Positions 25,774 to 34,399 are shown, numbered from the stretch's first letter. The stretch is DNA of 64,000 bases from Calditrichia bacterium (GCA_020635035.1 JACKAO010000001.1:248001-312000); one strand, 5' to 3'. Made by a program: numbers and translations. The notes: generated by a model not told the origin, from the letters alone.

Positions 25774-28613
25774 TAAAAATCCCAACCAAAGAAAAATTGA
25801 GTAAAGTAGCCATTGGAAATATGTGTAAAATCTGTTGTTTTGCCAAAATCCCATCGCAGAACTAAAAACCCTAATGGCAGACGTGTTCCAACCCCAAAAC
25901 TTCCTAAGGGTGTTCCTAATTTATCATTCCAGGCTTTTCCGATATCAAAAAACAGGGCACCCCTTATTTGCTGAAAGCCGAGAGAGAAAAAGGGCAGTTT
26001 CATGCCAATTAAATCGATCATCGGGAAACGCAATTCCTGGCTGAGTAAAAAGATTCTTCTGCCACGGAGTGACCACCGCGGATATCCACGTAAATCCCAT
26101 GAGCCGCCGAAATAAAATTGACGTGTTTCACGACCTTCATTAAAAAGTGAAAGAAATCGTACGGCATACGCTGTTCGTAAACCGGTCCTGTAATAATAAC
26201 GCAAATCTGCCAAACCGGTAAGATAGTTTACATTTGAAAACGCAAAATCATAGGTGTTCCCGATCGTTACATTTAGACGCATACCTTCAATGGGGCCGGT
26301 GTAAGTCCAGATAGAATTATCATGCACAAAGGATAAAAATGCAGAATTAAGCCAGGCATATCTCCGTGTTTCGAAAGACCAGTCTTTATCCGAATAACTG
26401 ATGCTCTGGTTAAATTCCAGTCGTGTGAATTGAGATAATGGATAGCTTAATGCAAATAATCCGCCAATTCTGTCTTCGTAATAAAAGGCATCCTGCGGAT
26501 TATAAAACTCACCCGCAAACCTGAATACACCATAAGCATAATTGATTTTTTGTCCCAGTGAAATTTTTGTGACTGCAAAATTAAAGCTTTTTAATAAATC
26601 TGATGATGTCCTGGCGTTGTTATACAAAAGTATATTATACTGCTCGTTTCCAAGTAAATCAGTAAATGCCATTTGTGCACCACCCGTTGTACCAAAGATC
26701 GGATCCTGGGAAACCTGAGTTTGAACTATATCAAGACTATATTTATCCGTGTAGGGCCGGGTTGAATCAATCCTGTCAGGATTAATTTTGTTAAAATTCC
26801 AAAGATCGGAAATCGGAGCACTTACAGGTTGTTCGATTGTCTCACTGGAATCAATTTTATCCATCAGGTCATTTAGTAAACGAATCTGAAATCTGCGGTT
26901 CTCAAACGTGCCAAATAGAAGTTCATTATTTGCAGTCCATTCCGGATCAAATATTGTCCCGACTGAGCGGGTTATTTTATCAATCTGAATCGGTATGTCT
27001 GGATTTGGGTTCTTCAACGGATCTTTAATCAGGCAAATATTAAACGAACCGCTGATATCGGATGTATATGCCAGATAATTTCCATCAGGAGATAATACAG
27101 GTGACTCGTCTTTTTGATTTCCATAGGTTAAATAACGGATGGAACTCCCATCCTTTTTAATGCTGAATATATTGCTGGCACCTTTTTTACCATAGGCACT
27201 TCTGTCCGAAGAAAAAACAATATGTTCTGAATCAGGAGCCCAGGAAGGAGACTCGTCATTGTATATATCATCCGTCAGCTGGATCAGATTATTAGACTCA
27301 AGATCAAAAATATATAAATCTTTGTAACCGTCATTTTTAAGACCACTGAAAACAACCTGTTTCCCATCAGGTGACCAGGATGGTGAAAAAATACCGACTA
27401 TCTTTTTAAAATAATGTTTCGAAGTGATTTCTCTTTTCGGGATATCAAAAACGTAAAGGGCATCTGTTTCACCACTTTTTGATGAGAAAACAAGCTTACC
27501 GTTGGCTGTAACATCTATTTTTGAATCAAAAATATGAAATGCTTCAAAATCAGACGACGATTCACCTTTAACAAGTACTTCAACTTCTTCATCTTCGGCG
27601 TAATGCGCAGCTTGCATTTTTTTCATAAATATTGAAGAATAGCCGGTCCGGTTTCCCACAAAAACAACGTATTCATCTTTGTCATCCCTGTAGTAAGCAG
27701 GTTTAAAATTAAATCCGTCTCTTACAATGGTAATCGTCGTTTGATTGTTAAAATCGTCCCTGGACAGCATCGGGTAGTATTTCTTTTTCAGGTGATACAG
27801 ATACTCATGATCAAATTCAGCATAACTCATTCCTAATGCATCTTTGAAGCTGTCTTCAAAACGGTCATATTTCCAGAGATTCTCAAGAATCATCAGAATT
27901 TTATCATCACCGTAATTTTTTCTGATATAATCAAGAATATTCTGACCGACTTTATACATGGTAAAGGTGCCATTTATCGAGTATATGTTTTCCAGGCCGG
28001 TTTCATAATTATTTAAGACAGCGTCTTTTAACACCATTTCAGCCTGGGCATCCCAATCCGTTGACCAATGCTCTGCCAGTCCTTCTGTAAACCATAACGG
28101 GGGGAATGGGCCATCGAGACGGCTGTTGGAATTGACAACATTATAGACCTTACTGTGCATAAAAACATGCACCAACTCATGTCGGATTACGTGTTTAAAC
28201 TGATTCAAATCTCCATTGCTCGGGATAACAACGCGGCCTTTAAGAAATTCAAAAAATCCACCAATACCTTCCGGGATAAATCCGGGAGTGATATTTGTCT
28301 GCTGAAAGTGCAGATGTGTGCTGTAGAAAATTAACGGGATACGCCGGTTTATAGAATGATTAAACTTTGGTTCCAGTATTTTATAGCTCTCTTCTGCAAA
28401 TTGAGCCCCCTGTTTGGCAATTTCTTCCATCTCCGGGTAGTAATAGATATCAAAATGCTCCGTAGCCATTATCTGCCACTTAAAATCTGTATACTGGATT
28501 TTATTTCTGCCAAAATAGAAAGCCTGAGCTTTCAAGTCGATCGGATTAAAAATAAATAATCCTGCAACAATCAGAAGGCTATAGAGTTTTGTTTTTAGGT
28601 TTGTATGGTGCAT
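25773..28613 (-). CDS. Peptidase-MA-like / TolB-type propeller / outer-membrane barrel fusion protein
   Basis: A 946-residue exported fusion. After the signal peptide (ending L-K-A-Q-A) a gluzincin-like domain carries I-R-H-E-L-V-H-V-F (HExxH zinc motif) and, 30 or so residues on, W-F-T-E-G-L-A-E-H-W (second Glu ligand). A TolB/PD40 propeller follows with repeats P-S-W-S-P-D-G-K, P-S-W-A-P-D-S-E and P-V-L-S-P-D-G-N. The last 300 residues are beta-rich and end in F-F-F-G-W-D-F; the barrel contains F-G-G-S-W-D-L-R-G-Y, resembling the BamA/D15 F-x-G-G...L-R-G-Y loop, and has a terminal Phe typical of barrel proteins. The ATG at 28613 is preferred over a TTG seven codons upstream. Similar peptidase-propeller-barrel proteins occur in FCB genomes, but the role is not established. 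Confidence 0.85.
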   Translation of the reverse strand: MHHTNLKTKLYSLLIVAGLFIFNPIDLKAQAFYFGRNKIQYTDFKWQIMATEHFDIYYYPEMEEIAKQGAQFAEESYKILEPKFNHSINRRIPLIFYSTHLHFQQTNITPGFIPEGIGGFFEFLKGRVVIPSNGDLNQFKHVIRHELVHVFMHSKVYNVVNSNSRLDGPFPPLWFTEGLAEHWSTDWDAQAEMVLKDAVLNNYETGLENIYSINGTFTMYKVGQNILDYIRKNYGDDKILMILENLWKYDRFEDSFKDALGMSYAEFDHEYLYHLKKKYYPMLSRDDFNNQTTITIVRDGFNFKPAYYRDDKDEYVVFVGNRTGYSSIFMKKMQAAHYAEDEEVEVLVKGESSSDFEAFHIFDSKIDVTANGKLVFSSKSGETDALYVFDIPKREITSKHYFKKIVGIFSPSWSPDGKQVVFSGLKNDGYKDLYIFDLESNNLIQLTDDIYNDESPSWAPDSEHIVFSSDRSAYGKKGASNIFSIKKDGSSIRYLTYGNQKDESPVLSPDGNYLAYTSDISGSFNICLIKDPLKNPNPDIPIQIDKITRSVGTIFDPEWTANNELLFGTFENRRFQIRLLNDLMDKIDSSETIEQPVSAPISDLWNFNKINPDRIDSTRPYTDKYSLDIVQTQVSQDPIFGTTGGAQMAFTDLLGNEQYNILLYNNARTSSDLLKSFNFAVTKISLGQKINYAYGVFRFAGEFYNPQDAFYYEDRIGGLFALSYPLSQFTRLEFNQSISYSDKDWSFETRRYAWLNSAFLSFVHDNSIWTYTGPIEGMRLNVTIGNTYDFAFSNVNYLTGLADLRYYYRTGLRTAYAVRFLSLFNEGRETRQFYFGGSWDLRGYPRWSLRGRRIFLLSQELRFPMIDLIGMKLPFFSLGFQQIRGALFFDIGKAWNDKLGTPLGSFGVGTRLPLGFLVLRWDFGKTTDFTHISNGYFTQFFFGWDF

Positions 28614-28679
28614 ATGCCGAATGTGTTTGAGCAATTAGTCTAACTTCAATTTGATCAATCAGTTTCAATTTACACTTAA

Positions 28680-28810
28680 ATTGCCAATATTTAAAAAGCT
28701 TATGTTTAGGTAGCAAAGAATATTTTTAAACAGTTGATACTATTTTTAACTAAATAAATCAAGAAGCTTTTTTTTAAACTAACAATCATTTTAGTTAATC
28801 GATTGGCAAT
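28680..28810. repeat. Nested inverted repeats in a divergent promoter region
   Basis: The outer pair is ATTGCCAAT (28680-28688) and ATTGGCAAT (28802-28810). Inside it lies AAAAAGCTT (28693-28701) and AAGCTTTTT (28764-28772). The two pairs are nested in the correct order for one extended dyad, or for two distant operator half-sites. Confidence 0.5.
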
Positions 28811-28866
28811 ATCTTAAAATAAATAGTAAAATTTTAATCAAAAATGGTTTTGAATAATGTCTCCAT

Positions 28867-28896
28867 TTGCATATATATTGAGTGAAATTGTATATT
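28867..28896 (+). promoter_or_regulatory. Putative promoter for the first outer-membrane barrel-like gene
   Basis: TTGCAT (28867-28872), an 18-base spacer and TATATT (28891-28896), about 34 bases before the ATG at 28930. The hexamer match is reasonable, but the region is AT-rich. Confidence 0.35.
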
Positions 28897-28929
28897 CTGC
28901 GGTCAATTTAACAGGTGGAGGAAATTGTA

Positions 28930-29742
28930 ATGAATAAGATGATACTGAGTTTGTTATTCGTGTTTTTGATTACCGGATTTGGCTTTAGCCAGGATAAATT
29001 AGATTTTTCTCTTCTTACTTCAGGAGAGCTGGAAAAAGAAGTTGAAAATCTGAACAATGGTATGCATGCAGGGATGGGTGTTCTGGATTGGACAGACGCA
29101 TCAGCACCTTCACTTTTCCGTTTTTCTGCAGGTGTGTTTCTGGGTTTTGGTGCTGCTGATAAAAATCCAACAATTGGTTTAAAAGAAGACGTTTTCTTTC
29201 CGGCAGGAGCAGGAATTCAGGTTGGATTTGGTACAGCCGGATTTGAAGCATATGCGCGGTTATTGCCTGAAATGAAAACATTTGATTATTCCCTTAAATC
29301 ACTGGGATTTGGTCTTAAATATGAAATTTCTGATATGATTCCTGCTCCGGGTTTACCGGCAATAGCATTGTTTGCTGATTACAATACAATGGATTTTGGG
29401 TTAAATAATACAAATACTGTAACTGTTGAAGGTGTGACCGGGGATATCAATACCGATATTGCTTTAGCATTTTCTACGATTAACATTGGTGCTATTGCCA
29501 GTTATGATTTAGTTGTTCTGCGTGTTTATGCTAAGCTTGCTGTTGAATTAGGTAATACCGATATCGATTGGAACAGGGCCGTTGTTAGTGGTAACAGTAT
29601 TGTTGCAGAAAAAACCAAACTAAGTCTTGACAGCACAGGTTTTCGTTATGCTGCGGGTTTAGTTTTATTCGGAATTCGTGCTGAAATTGGTGGCCGTGGC
29701 GGAAATATGTTTGCCGGGTTAGGATACGGTATCTCTATTTAA
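28930..29742 (+). CDS. Outer-membrane beta-barrel-like protein (DUF6588-like), copy 1
   Basis: A 270-residue exported protein with a signal peptide (ends G-F-G-F-S-Q). The mature part is dominated by alternating hydrophobic strands with glycine and aromatic residues (F-R-F-S-A-G-V-F-L-G-F-G, G-L-K-Y-E-I-S-D-M) and ends in F-A-G-L-G-Y-G-I-S-I, which fits an outer-membrane barrel. The pattern resembles DUF6588 proteins of FCB bacteria, whose function is unknown. The ATG at 28930 lies 7 bases after GGAGGA; an in-frame GTG at 28915 sits inside the ribosome-binding site. A related gene lies just downstream, separated by a long hairpin. Confidence 0.75.
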   Translation: MNKMILSLLFVFLITGFGFSQDKLDFSLLTSGELEKEVENLNNGMHAGMGVLDWTDASAPSLFRFSAGVFLGFGAADKNPTIGLKEDVFFPAGAGIQVGFGTAGFEAYARLLPEMKTFDYSLKSLGFGLKYEISDMIPAPGLPAIALFADYNTMDFGLNNTNTVTVEGVTGDINTDIALAFSTINIGAIASYDLVVLRVYAKLAVELGNTDIDWNRAVVSGNSIVAEKTKLSLDSTGFRYAAGLVLFGIRAEIGGRGGNMFAGLGYGISI

Positions 29743-29766
29743 ATTACAGTTGTAAATATATTTTGT

Positions 29767-29854
29767 GGGTTATCCGAAAGATATCGTCATCCATATTTTA
29801 AAAATAAAGATTTTTCAGGTTTGACGAAATCCGGTTTTGGATAACCCTTTTTTT
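29767..29854 (+). terminator. Long imperfect hairpin with T-run between two barrel-like genes
   Basis: GGGTTATCC (29767-29775) pairs with GGATAACCC (29839-29847), followed by TTTTTTT. An internal second stem TCGTCA (29784-29789) / TGACGA (29822-29827) gives a branched or bulged structure of about 80 bases. It probably terminates the first barrel gene, but is longer than a usual intrinsic terminator. Confidence 0.7.
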
Positions 29855-29875
29855 ATTAATTTTTTATAAACAGAT

Positions 29876-30718
29876 TTGAAAACCTTGAAAATTCTATTAC
29901 CTGTGGCCAGACTCGTTCTTTTAATTCTAATTTTTGTCAACTGTTCATTCGGTCAGTCGCTGAAAACAGAAATTACGAAAATTTATAAAAACGGGGACTA
30001 TGAGTTATTAAGAAGTTATTTTTCCCCGATGTCAAAAACTTTTGGCGCTTCCTTAAGCAGTTCAATGTTTCATACAGCAGAAGCTTATGATTTTCCGCAT
30101 TTTGATATAGGTATTAACCTGTTATCCGTTGCTATTCCTTCAAGTGCCAGACAGGATTCAAATTCACATGTTACAGTCTTTGGAAATTATATCAATGACA
30201 GCACAAAAATTTCCGGTCTTAATATGTCCAATTTTCAATTACCTGTATTACAGTTAAATTTTGGATTGGGAGATAATACAAACATACTTTTAAGATATAC
30301 CCGTTGGAATGATAGCAAACTTGGGGATATTAATGTTTTTGGCGCCGGTATTAAATATGAATTGGAAAATTTGTTCTCAATTTCTCCAATCCCGTTTAAC
30401 ATAGGTATACTTGCATTTTATCAGAAGTACAAGGTTGACAAATACATAGAAGGTGCTGCATTTGATATGCACCTGATTTTTTCTAAACATTTCAGGATTA
30501 TTCCACTCGAATTGTACGCATCCGGCGGTTACCTGAATAACACAACAAATATTCAAAATCCCAATGAGAGAGCCGGAAGCAGCACCTCTGTTGAAGGCCT
30601 GGAAAATATTCGTTATCAGGCTGGAATGAATTTTTCAGTTTTCATTATAAACGTTAATGCTGAATATAGTTTTGGAGAATATTCAACTGTAAGTTTAGGT
30701 GTCAGAGTAAGCCTTTAA
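29876..30718 (+). CDS. Outer-membrane beta-barrel-like protein (DUF6588-like), copy 2
   Basis: A 280-residue exported protein with a signal peptide ending C-S-F-G-Q. The mature segment begins with a helical stretch and then Y-F-S-P-M-S-K-T-F-G-A-S-L-S-S-S-M-F-H-T-A-E, a DUF6588-like entry into a barrel; the last strand ends Y-S-T-V-S-L-G-V-R-V-S-L. It resembles the neighbouring gene in length and strand pattern, so the two are probably paralogues. No ATG is available upstream of the signal peptide; a TTG at 29876 (or a second TTG at 29885) must serve as start and no strong ribosome-binding site is visible, which makes the start uncertain. A cysteine (N-C-S-F-G-Q) lies close to the predicted cleavage site, so lipidation cannot be excluded. 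Confidence 0.7.
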   Translation: MKTLKILLPVARLVLLILIFVNCSFGQSLKTEITKIYKNGDYELLRSYFSPMSKTFGASLSSSMFHTAEAYDFPHFDIGINLLSVAIPSSARQDSNSHVTVFGNYINDSTKISGLNMSNFQLPVLQLNFGLGDNTNILLRYTRWNDSKLGDINVFGAGIKYELENLFSISPIPFNIGILAFYQKYKVDKYIEGAAFDMHLIFSKHFRIIPLELYASGGYLNNTTNIQNPNERAGSSTSVEGLENIRYQAGMNFSVFIINVNAEYSFGEYSTVSLGVRVSL

Positions 30719-30721
30719 AGT

Positions 30722-30751
30722 TTGATTTTTGGAAACAAAAATTCCTAATTT
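30722..30751 (+). promoter_or_regulatory. Possible promoter for rseP
   Basis: TTGATT (30722-30727), an 18-base spacer and TAATTT (30746-30751), 42 bases before the rseP ATG. The pattern resembles the other predicted promoters of this window but the -10 element is weaker. Confidence 0.3.
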
Positions 30752-30792
30752 GGCGTTATGCCATTGTTAAATAAATTTTAAGAGAGATAATA

Positions 30793-32115
30793 ATGTCTTT
30801 ACTAAGCATAGTCGCGATAATTTTTGCATTTAGTGTTCTTGTACTTATTCACGAGTTGGGGCATTATCTTGCAGCAAGATGGATGGGGGTTCGTGTTGAG
30901 AAATTTTCTATTGGCTTTCCTCCCACACTCTTCTCAAAGAAAATTGGTGATACCGAATTTTGTTTTTCGGCAATTCCTTTGGGCGGCTATGTTAAAATGG
31001 CCGGATTTATTGATGAAAGTATGGATACAAAAGTAACCGGTGCTGAAGATGAATACAGTTCAAAGCCGGTTTGGAAACGCATTGTGATTATTACCGCAGG
31101 TGTGGTAATGAACATTTTACTGGCTATGGGAATTTATACCTTCCTGAAATATTCTGTCGGTGAAACACTAACACCAACCACGACTGTTGCTGTAACAAAT
31201 CAAAGCGGTATTGCTGAAAAGATCGGATTTATTGATGGTGATAAAGTTTTAAAGATCAACGGGCATGAAGTATCAAGCTGGGAAGATATAAAGCTCGATT
31301 TCTTTGAAAACATGGAAAATGGTGTCGATTTTCAAGTTCTGAGAAATGACAAGGTTATAAGCCTGCATTATAACAAAGAATGGCTTAGTGAGAAAAATGG
31401 TGAATATCTGGACCTTCGTCCGTTAAGCAGTTCAAGGATTGGCGAAGTAAACGCAGATATGCCGGCCGGTATGCTTGGCTTAAAAGAAGGTGATTTAATT
31501 ACTGAGTTGAATGGCATTCATATCGATAATTGGGATGAAATGTCTGAAATTATCAGAGCAAATCCAGGTAAAGAAGTTGATATAAAATGGCAAAATGGCG
31601 GGGGTACATTTTCAGGTACTATTACCCCACAGCCTATTAATGTTACTGATAAAGATGGAAAAGAAAGTTCATATGGGATTATTGGTGTTAGAAACTTTAC
31701 AATCCATAAACCAGTTTCCTTCTTTAAGGCTTTAAAAACAGGTATAGCAGAGCCTTATAACATAATTATGTTAAATATTAAAGGTTTGAAATGGTGGATT
31801 TCCGGTGTAAAATCTGCTGATGAAACGATCGGTGGCCCTGTTATGATAGCCAAGCTTGCCGGGGAAGCTGCTGAGTTAGGATGGGTAACTTATTTAAGTT
31901 TAATTGCCGCGCTTAGCTCCGTCCTTGCTTTTTTTAATATTTTACCGATTCCGGCATTAGATGGCGGGCATTTATCATTTTTATTGGTTGAAGCGGTGAT
32001 GGGGAGACCGTTGTCGGTGAAAAAACGGCTGCTTATCCAACAGGTTGGAATGGCTATTCTTCTTACGTTTATCGTTTTTGTATTGTATATTGATCTGAAC
32101 AGGATGTTTTTTTAA
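30793..32115 (+). CDS. rseP: Site-2 zinc metalloprotease RseP
   Basis: A 440-residue inner-membrane protease that cuts transmembrane anti-sigma factors or leftover signal peptides within the bilayer. The first membrane segment carries H-E-L-G-H (from residue 20), the zinc motif; the third ligand lies in N-I-L-P-I-P-A-L-D-G-G-H near residue 392. Two PDZ domains lie between (around G-F-I-D-G-D-K-V-L-K-I-N-G and G-L-K-E-G-D-L-I-T-E-L-N-G). The length and architecture are those of the RseP subgroup rather than small S2P. No rseA/rpoE pair is nearby, so its regulated substrate is not identified. It follows the barrel-like gene by 74 bases. Confidence 0.95.
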   Translation: MSLLSIVAIIFAFSVLVLIHELGHYLAARWMGVRVEKFSIGFPPTLFSKKIGDTEFCFSAIPLGGYVKMAGFIDESMDTKVTGAEDEYSSKPVWKRIVIITAGVVMNILLAMGIYTFLKYSVGETLTPTTTVAVTNQSGIAEKIGFIDGDKVLKINGHEVSSWEDIKLDFFENMENGVDFQVLRNDKVISLHYNKEWLSEKNGEYLDLRPLSSSRIGEVNADMPAGMLGLKEGDLITELNGIHIDNWDEMSEIIRANPGKEVDIKWQNGGGTFSGTITPQPINVTDKDGKESSYGIIGVRNFTIHKPVSFFKALKTGIAEPYNIIMLNIKGLKWWISGVKSADETIGGPVMIAKLAGEAAELGWVTYLSLIAALSSVLAFFNILPIPALDGGHLSFLLVEAVMGRPLSVKKRLLIQQVGMAILLTFIVFVLYIDLNRMFF

Positions 32116-32168
32116 AAAATATTCAATCTTTAATTTCTCAAAAATTCTGATTATGTGGATTTATAATA

Positions 32169-34247
32169 ATGGATACCGGAAAAGTTTTTATTCAATTGTA
32201 CAGACTTATCCATGAAAATTTATATTTTAAATACAATAAAAGTGTTTCTAAAACCTATTTTAATTCTTTTAAACAAATATCGGCTGATAACACCTTAGAT
32301 CTGAGAAGTGTTTCATTAACATTTTTAAATAAAATTCCTTCTTCAAAATTAACACAAAATCAATGGCGTATTCCGCAAACCAGGATTTATGTTGATGTTA
32401 TAAAGTCAGCAGATTTTGAAATAATTGTTACAAGTGGTATAAATTTTTTACTCACAATATGTTCGAGCACTGATACAAAAATAGATTTTAGTGTTCATTC
32501 AAAAAACAAAAATAGTGTGTTTCAAATTACACCTGATGCCAAAATAGCTAGATTATTTACAGAAGATAAGAATTTCAATGGCTCGGAATATGATTATTTA
32601 ATTAACAAAATTGATGAAGAACGATCACTTAATCCCCTGAATCAAATTCATACTACACACCTTGACATTCTAAGAGAGATTGATCAAACGTGGTCTGGAC
32701 TTGAAGATATTGGACCGGAAGGTCTTATATTATCAGAAAAGATATCACATTCAGAAGCAAGGTTATTAGGCCTAACCGAACTTTATCTTGCCCTGGGAAA
32801 GACAGAACACCTAAAAGAACTATTTTCCGATAGTGATCTTAATAAAAATAATTCTCATTTAATAAAAAAATACTATGAAAAATCTTGCAGGATAGTCAAA
32901 ACGCAAATTCCAGATCAAAATAGTGAAGTTCTAAAAATATTATTAAATTTTGATTCAGCATCATCTAAACAGCGGAAGACTATTCAGGATATTTGGACAA
33001 AAATTTCTCTCCCTGGCAGGAAATTTTCACTAAATAATTTATTTTCAACAAATCCCTTGGAACTTGTTTCGTTCTTAATTCTTGTACTCAAATTTGATTT
33101 CTGGTGGAAATATCAGGCATTTGATTATCTGAAAGTGGTACTTGAAATAGTTGATGAACAATTATTCAAGTTATTGGTTCTTGTTAAACAGATTTATTCA
33201 AATTCACATATTATTTATGGAAATGATAATCTCCAGTTAACAAACCTTCAAAGTTCGTGTAAAGACTATAAGTATCGTTATCATGATTTCATGGTTGCAA
33301 AGTATAGTAAACACAATAAAGAATATTCACATTTCAAAATATTTGATATATCTGTCATAGTTGACAAAAATATAAGTGCATTATATTCACCCAATACCCG
33401 AATGATACACCTTGGGAATGATTATAATCATGATTTTCAATCAATAGTGATAAATTATCAAGATTTTGAGATATCGATCCCTTTAGTCTGGAGAGATTTT
33501 GTTGTTCATATTAATAAGTTAAGATTAAAAATACTATTTAAGAAAAACAGGTTTCAAATAAGTATAAAAGGGACAAAAGATATTGTTGAATTAAAAATAA
33601 ATAACAAACAGGTGTTATTTACAGATACACAATATTATAGGATTTATATTGAGAACTTTAAAACAAATCCATCACAATCCATCACTTTTTATGATTCGTT
33701 TGGCCGGTCTTTCCCGGTGGATGCCTGGCCGGAAAAAAGTAATCAGGTTTTTATAAAAGTTTCTGCCAATAATAAATATGGTTTGATTAGCGAGTATGTC
33801 CAATATCAAAAACAAGGAAATGTACGAAACAGACTTTTGGAATGTAATAATGAAATCGAACCGATCGATTTTCAAAAACCGTTTCAAATACGCATTCCAA
33901 AATCAGAAATTTTAAGTTTTTCACCCGTGCATAAAAATGATTTTATCTCAGAGTTGGCATTCACTCCAGCGGATTTATTGCAGAACCAATTAATAATATA
34001 TTCAGACTCTTTACAGAGCATAATTTCACAAAAATGGTTTAGTCTTTTTGGTTTTTATCCAAAGACTGAGAAAACAGAGAATCTTGATCGATCTTATCAT
34101 AAATTCTCAATTCTAATTGCTGCAAAGAATAGCACTGAATCGATCTATAAAAAGTATATTGATAAGTTAAATCGATCCGGCAGAAAAAGCATTATATTTG
34201 ATTCACTGGAAATATTTGAAACATGGTTAAAGGATAATTTTTCTTAG
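32169..34247 (+). CDS. Uncharacterised 692-residue protein, very AT-rich
   Basis: I do not recognise this protein. It has no signal peptide and no obvious membrane helix, and is rich in Lys, Asn, Ile, Ser and Phe. The N-terminal part (1-170) is mixed alpha/beta; residues about 170-370 are helical with hydrophobic repeats that could be TPR-like (for example L-G-L-T-E-L-Y-L-A-L-G-K); residues about 390-560 are strand-rich. The last 45 residues (F-S-I-L-I-A-A-K-N-S ... S-L-E-I-F-E-T-W-L-K-D) vaguely recall the end of a STAS/SpoIIAA-like domain. Hand counts of four 60-base lines give 13-28% G+C, against 47% in a neighbouring rseP line. It stands between rseP and a tRNA gene. The ORF is long and uninterrupted, which argues for a real gene. 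Confidence 0.75.
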   Translation: MDTGKVFIQLYRLIHENLYFKYNKSVSKTYFNSFKQISADNTLDLRSVSLTFLNKIPSSKLTQNQWRIPQTRIYVDVIKSADFEIIVTSGINFLLTICSSTDTKIDFSVHSKNKNSVFQITPDAKIARLFTEDKNFNGSEYDYLINKIDEERSLNPLNQIHTTHLDILREIDQTWSGLEDIGPEGLILSEKISHSEARLLGLTELYLALGKTEHLKELFSDSDLNKNNSHLIKKYYEKSCRIVKTQIPDQNSEVLKILLNFDSASSKQRKTIQDIWTKISLPGRKFSLNNLFSTNPLELVSFLILVLKFDFWWKYQAFDYLKVVLEIVDEQLFKLLVLVKQIYSNSHIIYGNDNLQLTNLQSSCKDYKYRYHDFMVAKYSKHNKEYSHFKIFDISVIVDKNISALYSPNTRMIHLGNDYNHDFQSIVINYQDFEISIPLVWRDFVVHINKLRLKILFKKNRFQISIKGTKDIVELKINNKQVLFTDTQYYRIYIENFKTNPSQSITFYDSFGRSFPVDAWPEKSNQVFIKVSANNKYGLISEYVQYQKQGNVRNRLLECNNEIEPIDFQKPFQIRIPKSEILSFSPVHKNDFISELAFTPADLLQNQLIIYSDSLQSIISQKWFSLFGFYPKTEKTENLDRSYHKFSILIAAKNSTESIYKKYIDKLNRSGRKSIIFDSLEIFETWLKDNFS

Positions 34248-34271
34248 TATTGAAAAGTTCCAATATTTTAT

Positions 34272-34300
34272 TTGATTTTATTGGGTTGTATTAATAAATT
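34272..34300 (+). promoter_or_regulatory. Putative promoter for the tRNA gene
   Basis: TTGATT (34272-34277), a 17-base spacer and TAAATT (34295-34300). Transcription would begin about 20 bases before the tRNA 5' end. It shares its -10 hexamer and spacing with the promoters predicted before DUF3467 and secD. Confidence 0.5.
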
Positions 34301-34325
34301 CAAGGCTCGAATTTTGAAAATTTTT

Positions 34326-34399
34326 GGGCCCATAGCTCAGTCGGTTAGAGCACCCGACTCATAATCGGATGGTCCGGGGTTCAAGTCCCTGTGGGCCCA
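34326..34399 (+). tRNA. tRNA with CAU anticodon, probably tRNA-Ile2
   Basis: Cloverleaf: acceptor GGGCCCA (34326-34332) with TGGGCCC (34392-34398), D-arm GCTC...GAGC, anticodon loop CTCATAA and T-arm CGGGG-TTCAAGT-CCCTG. The anticodon is CAT and position 27-43 is a C-A mismatch. The 3' CCA is not encoded (A-C-T-T follows the stem). CAU tRNAs may be initiator Met, elongator Met or Ile2 (lysidine-modified by TilS). The C4-G69 and C5-G68 pairs and the anticodon-arm sequence resemble E. coli ileX more than its elongator Met tRNA, so Ile2 is preferred. The first pair is G-C, which argues against an initiator. Confidence 0.9.

Larger units (their letters stand above)
28614..28929. other. Divergent intergenic region of 316 bases
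   Basis: An AT-rich region between two divergent genes. It holds nested inverted repeats (28680-28810), a plausible plus-strand promoter (28867-28896) and the GGAGGA ribosome-binding site for the downstream barrel gene. A weak minus-strand match (TTTAAA-N17-TAAATT, 28667-28695) could serve the fusion-protein operon. I see no small open reading frame with a ribosome-binding site in it. Confidence 0.6.

Noticed and set aside
32169..34399. Genomic island integrated at the tRNA gene
   Set aside because: The AT-rich gene lies on the 5' side of the tRNA, and no integrase or duplicated tRNA 3' end was found.
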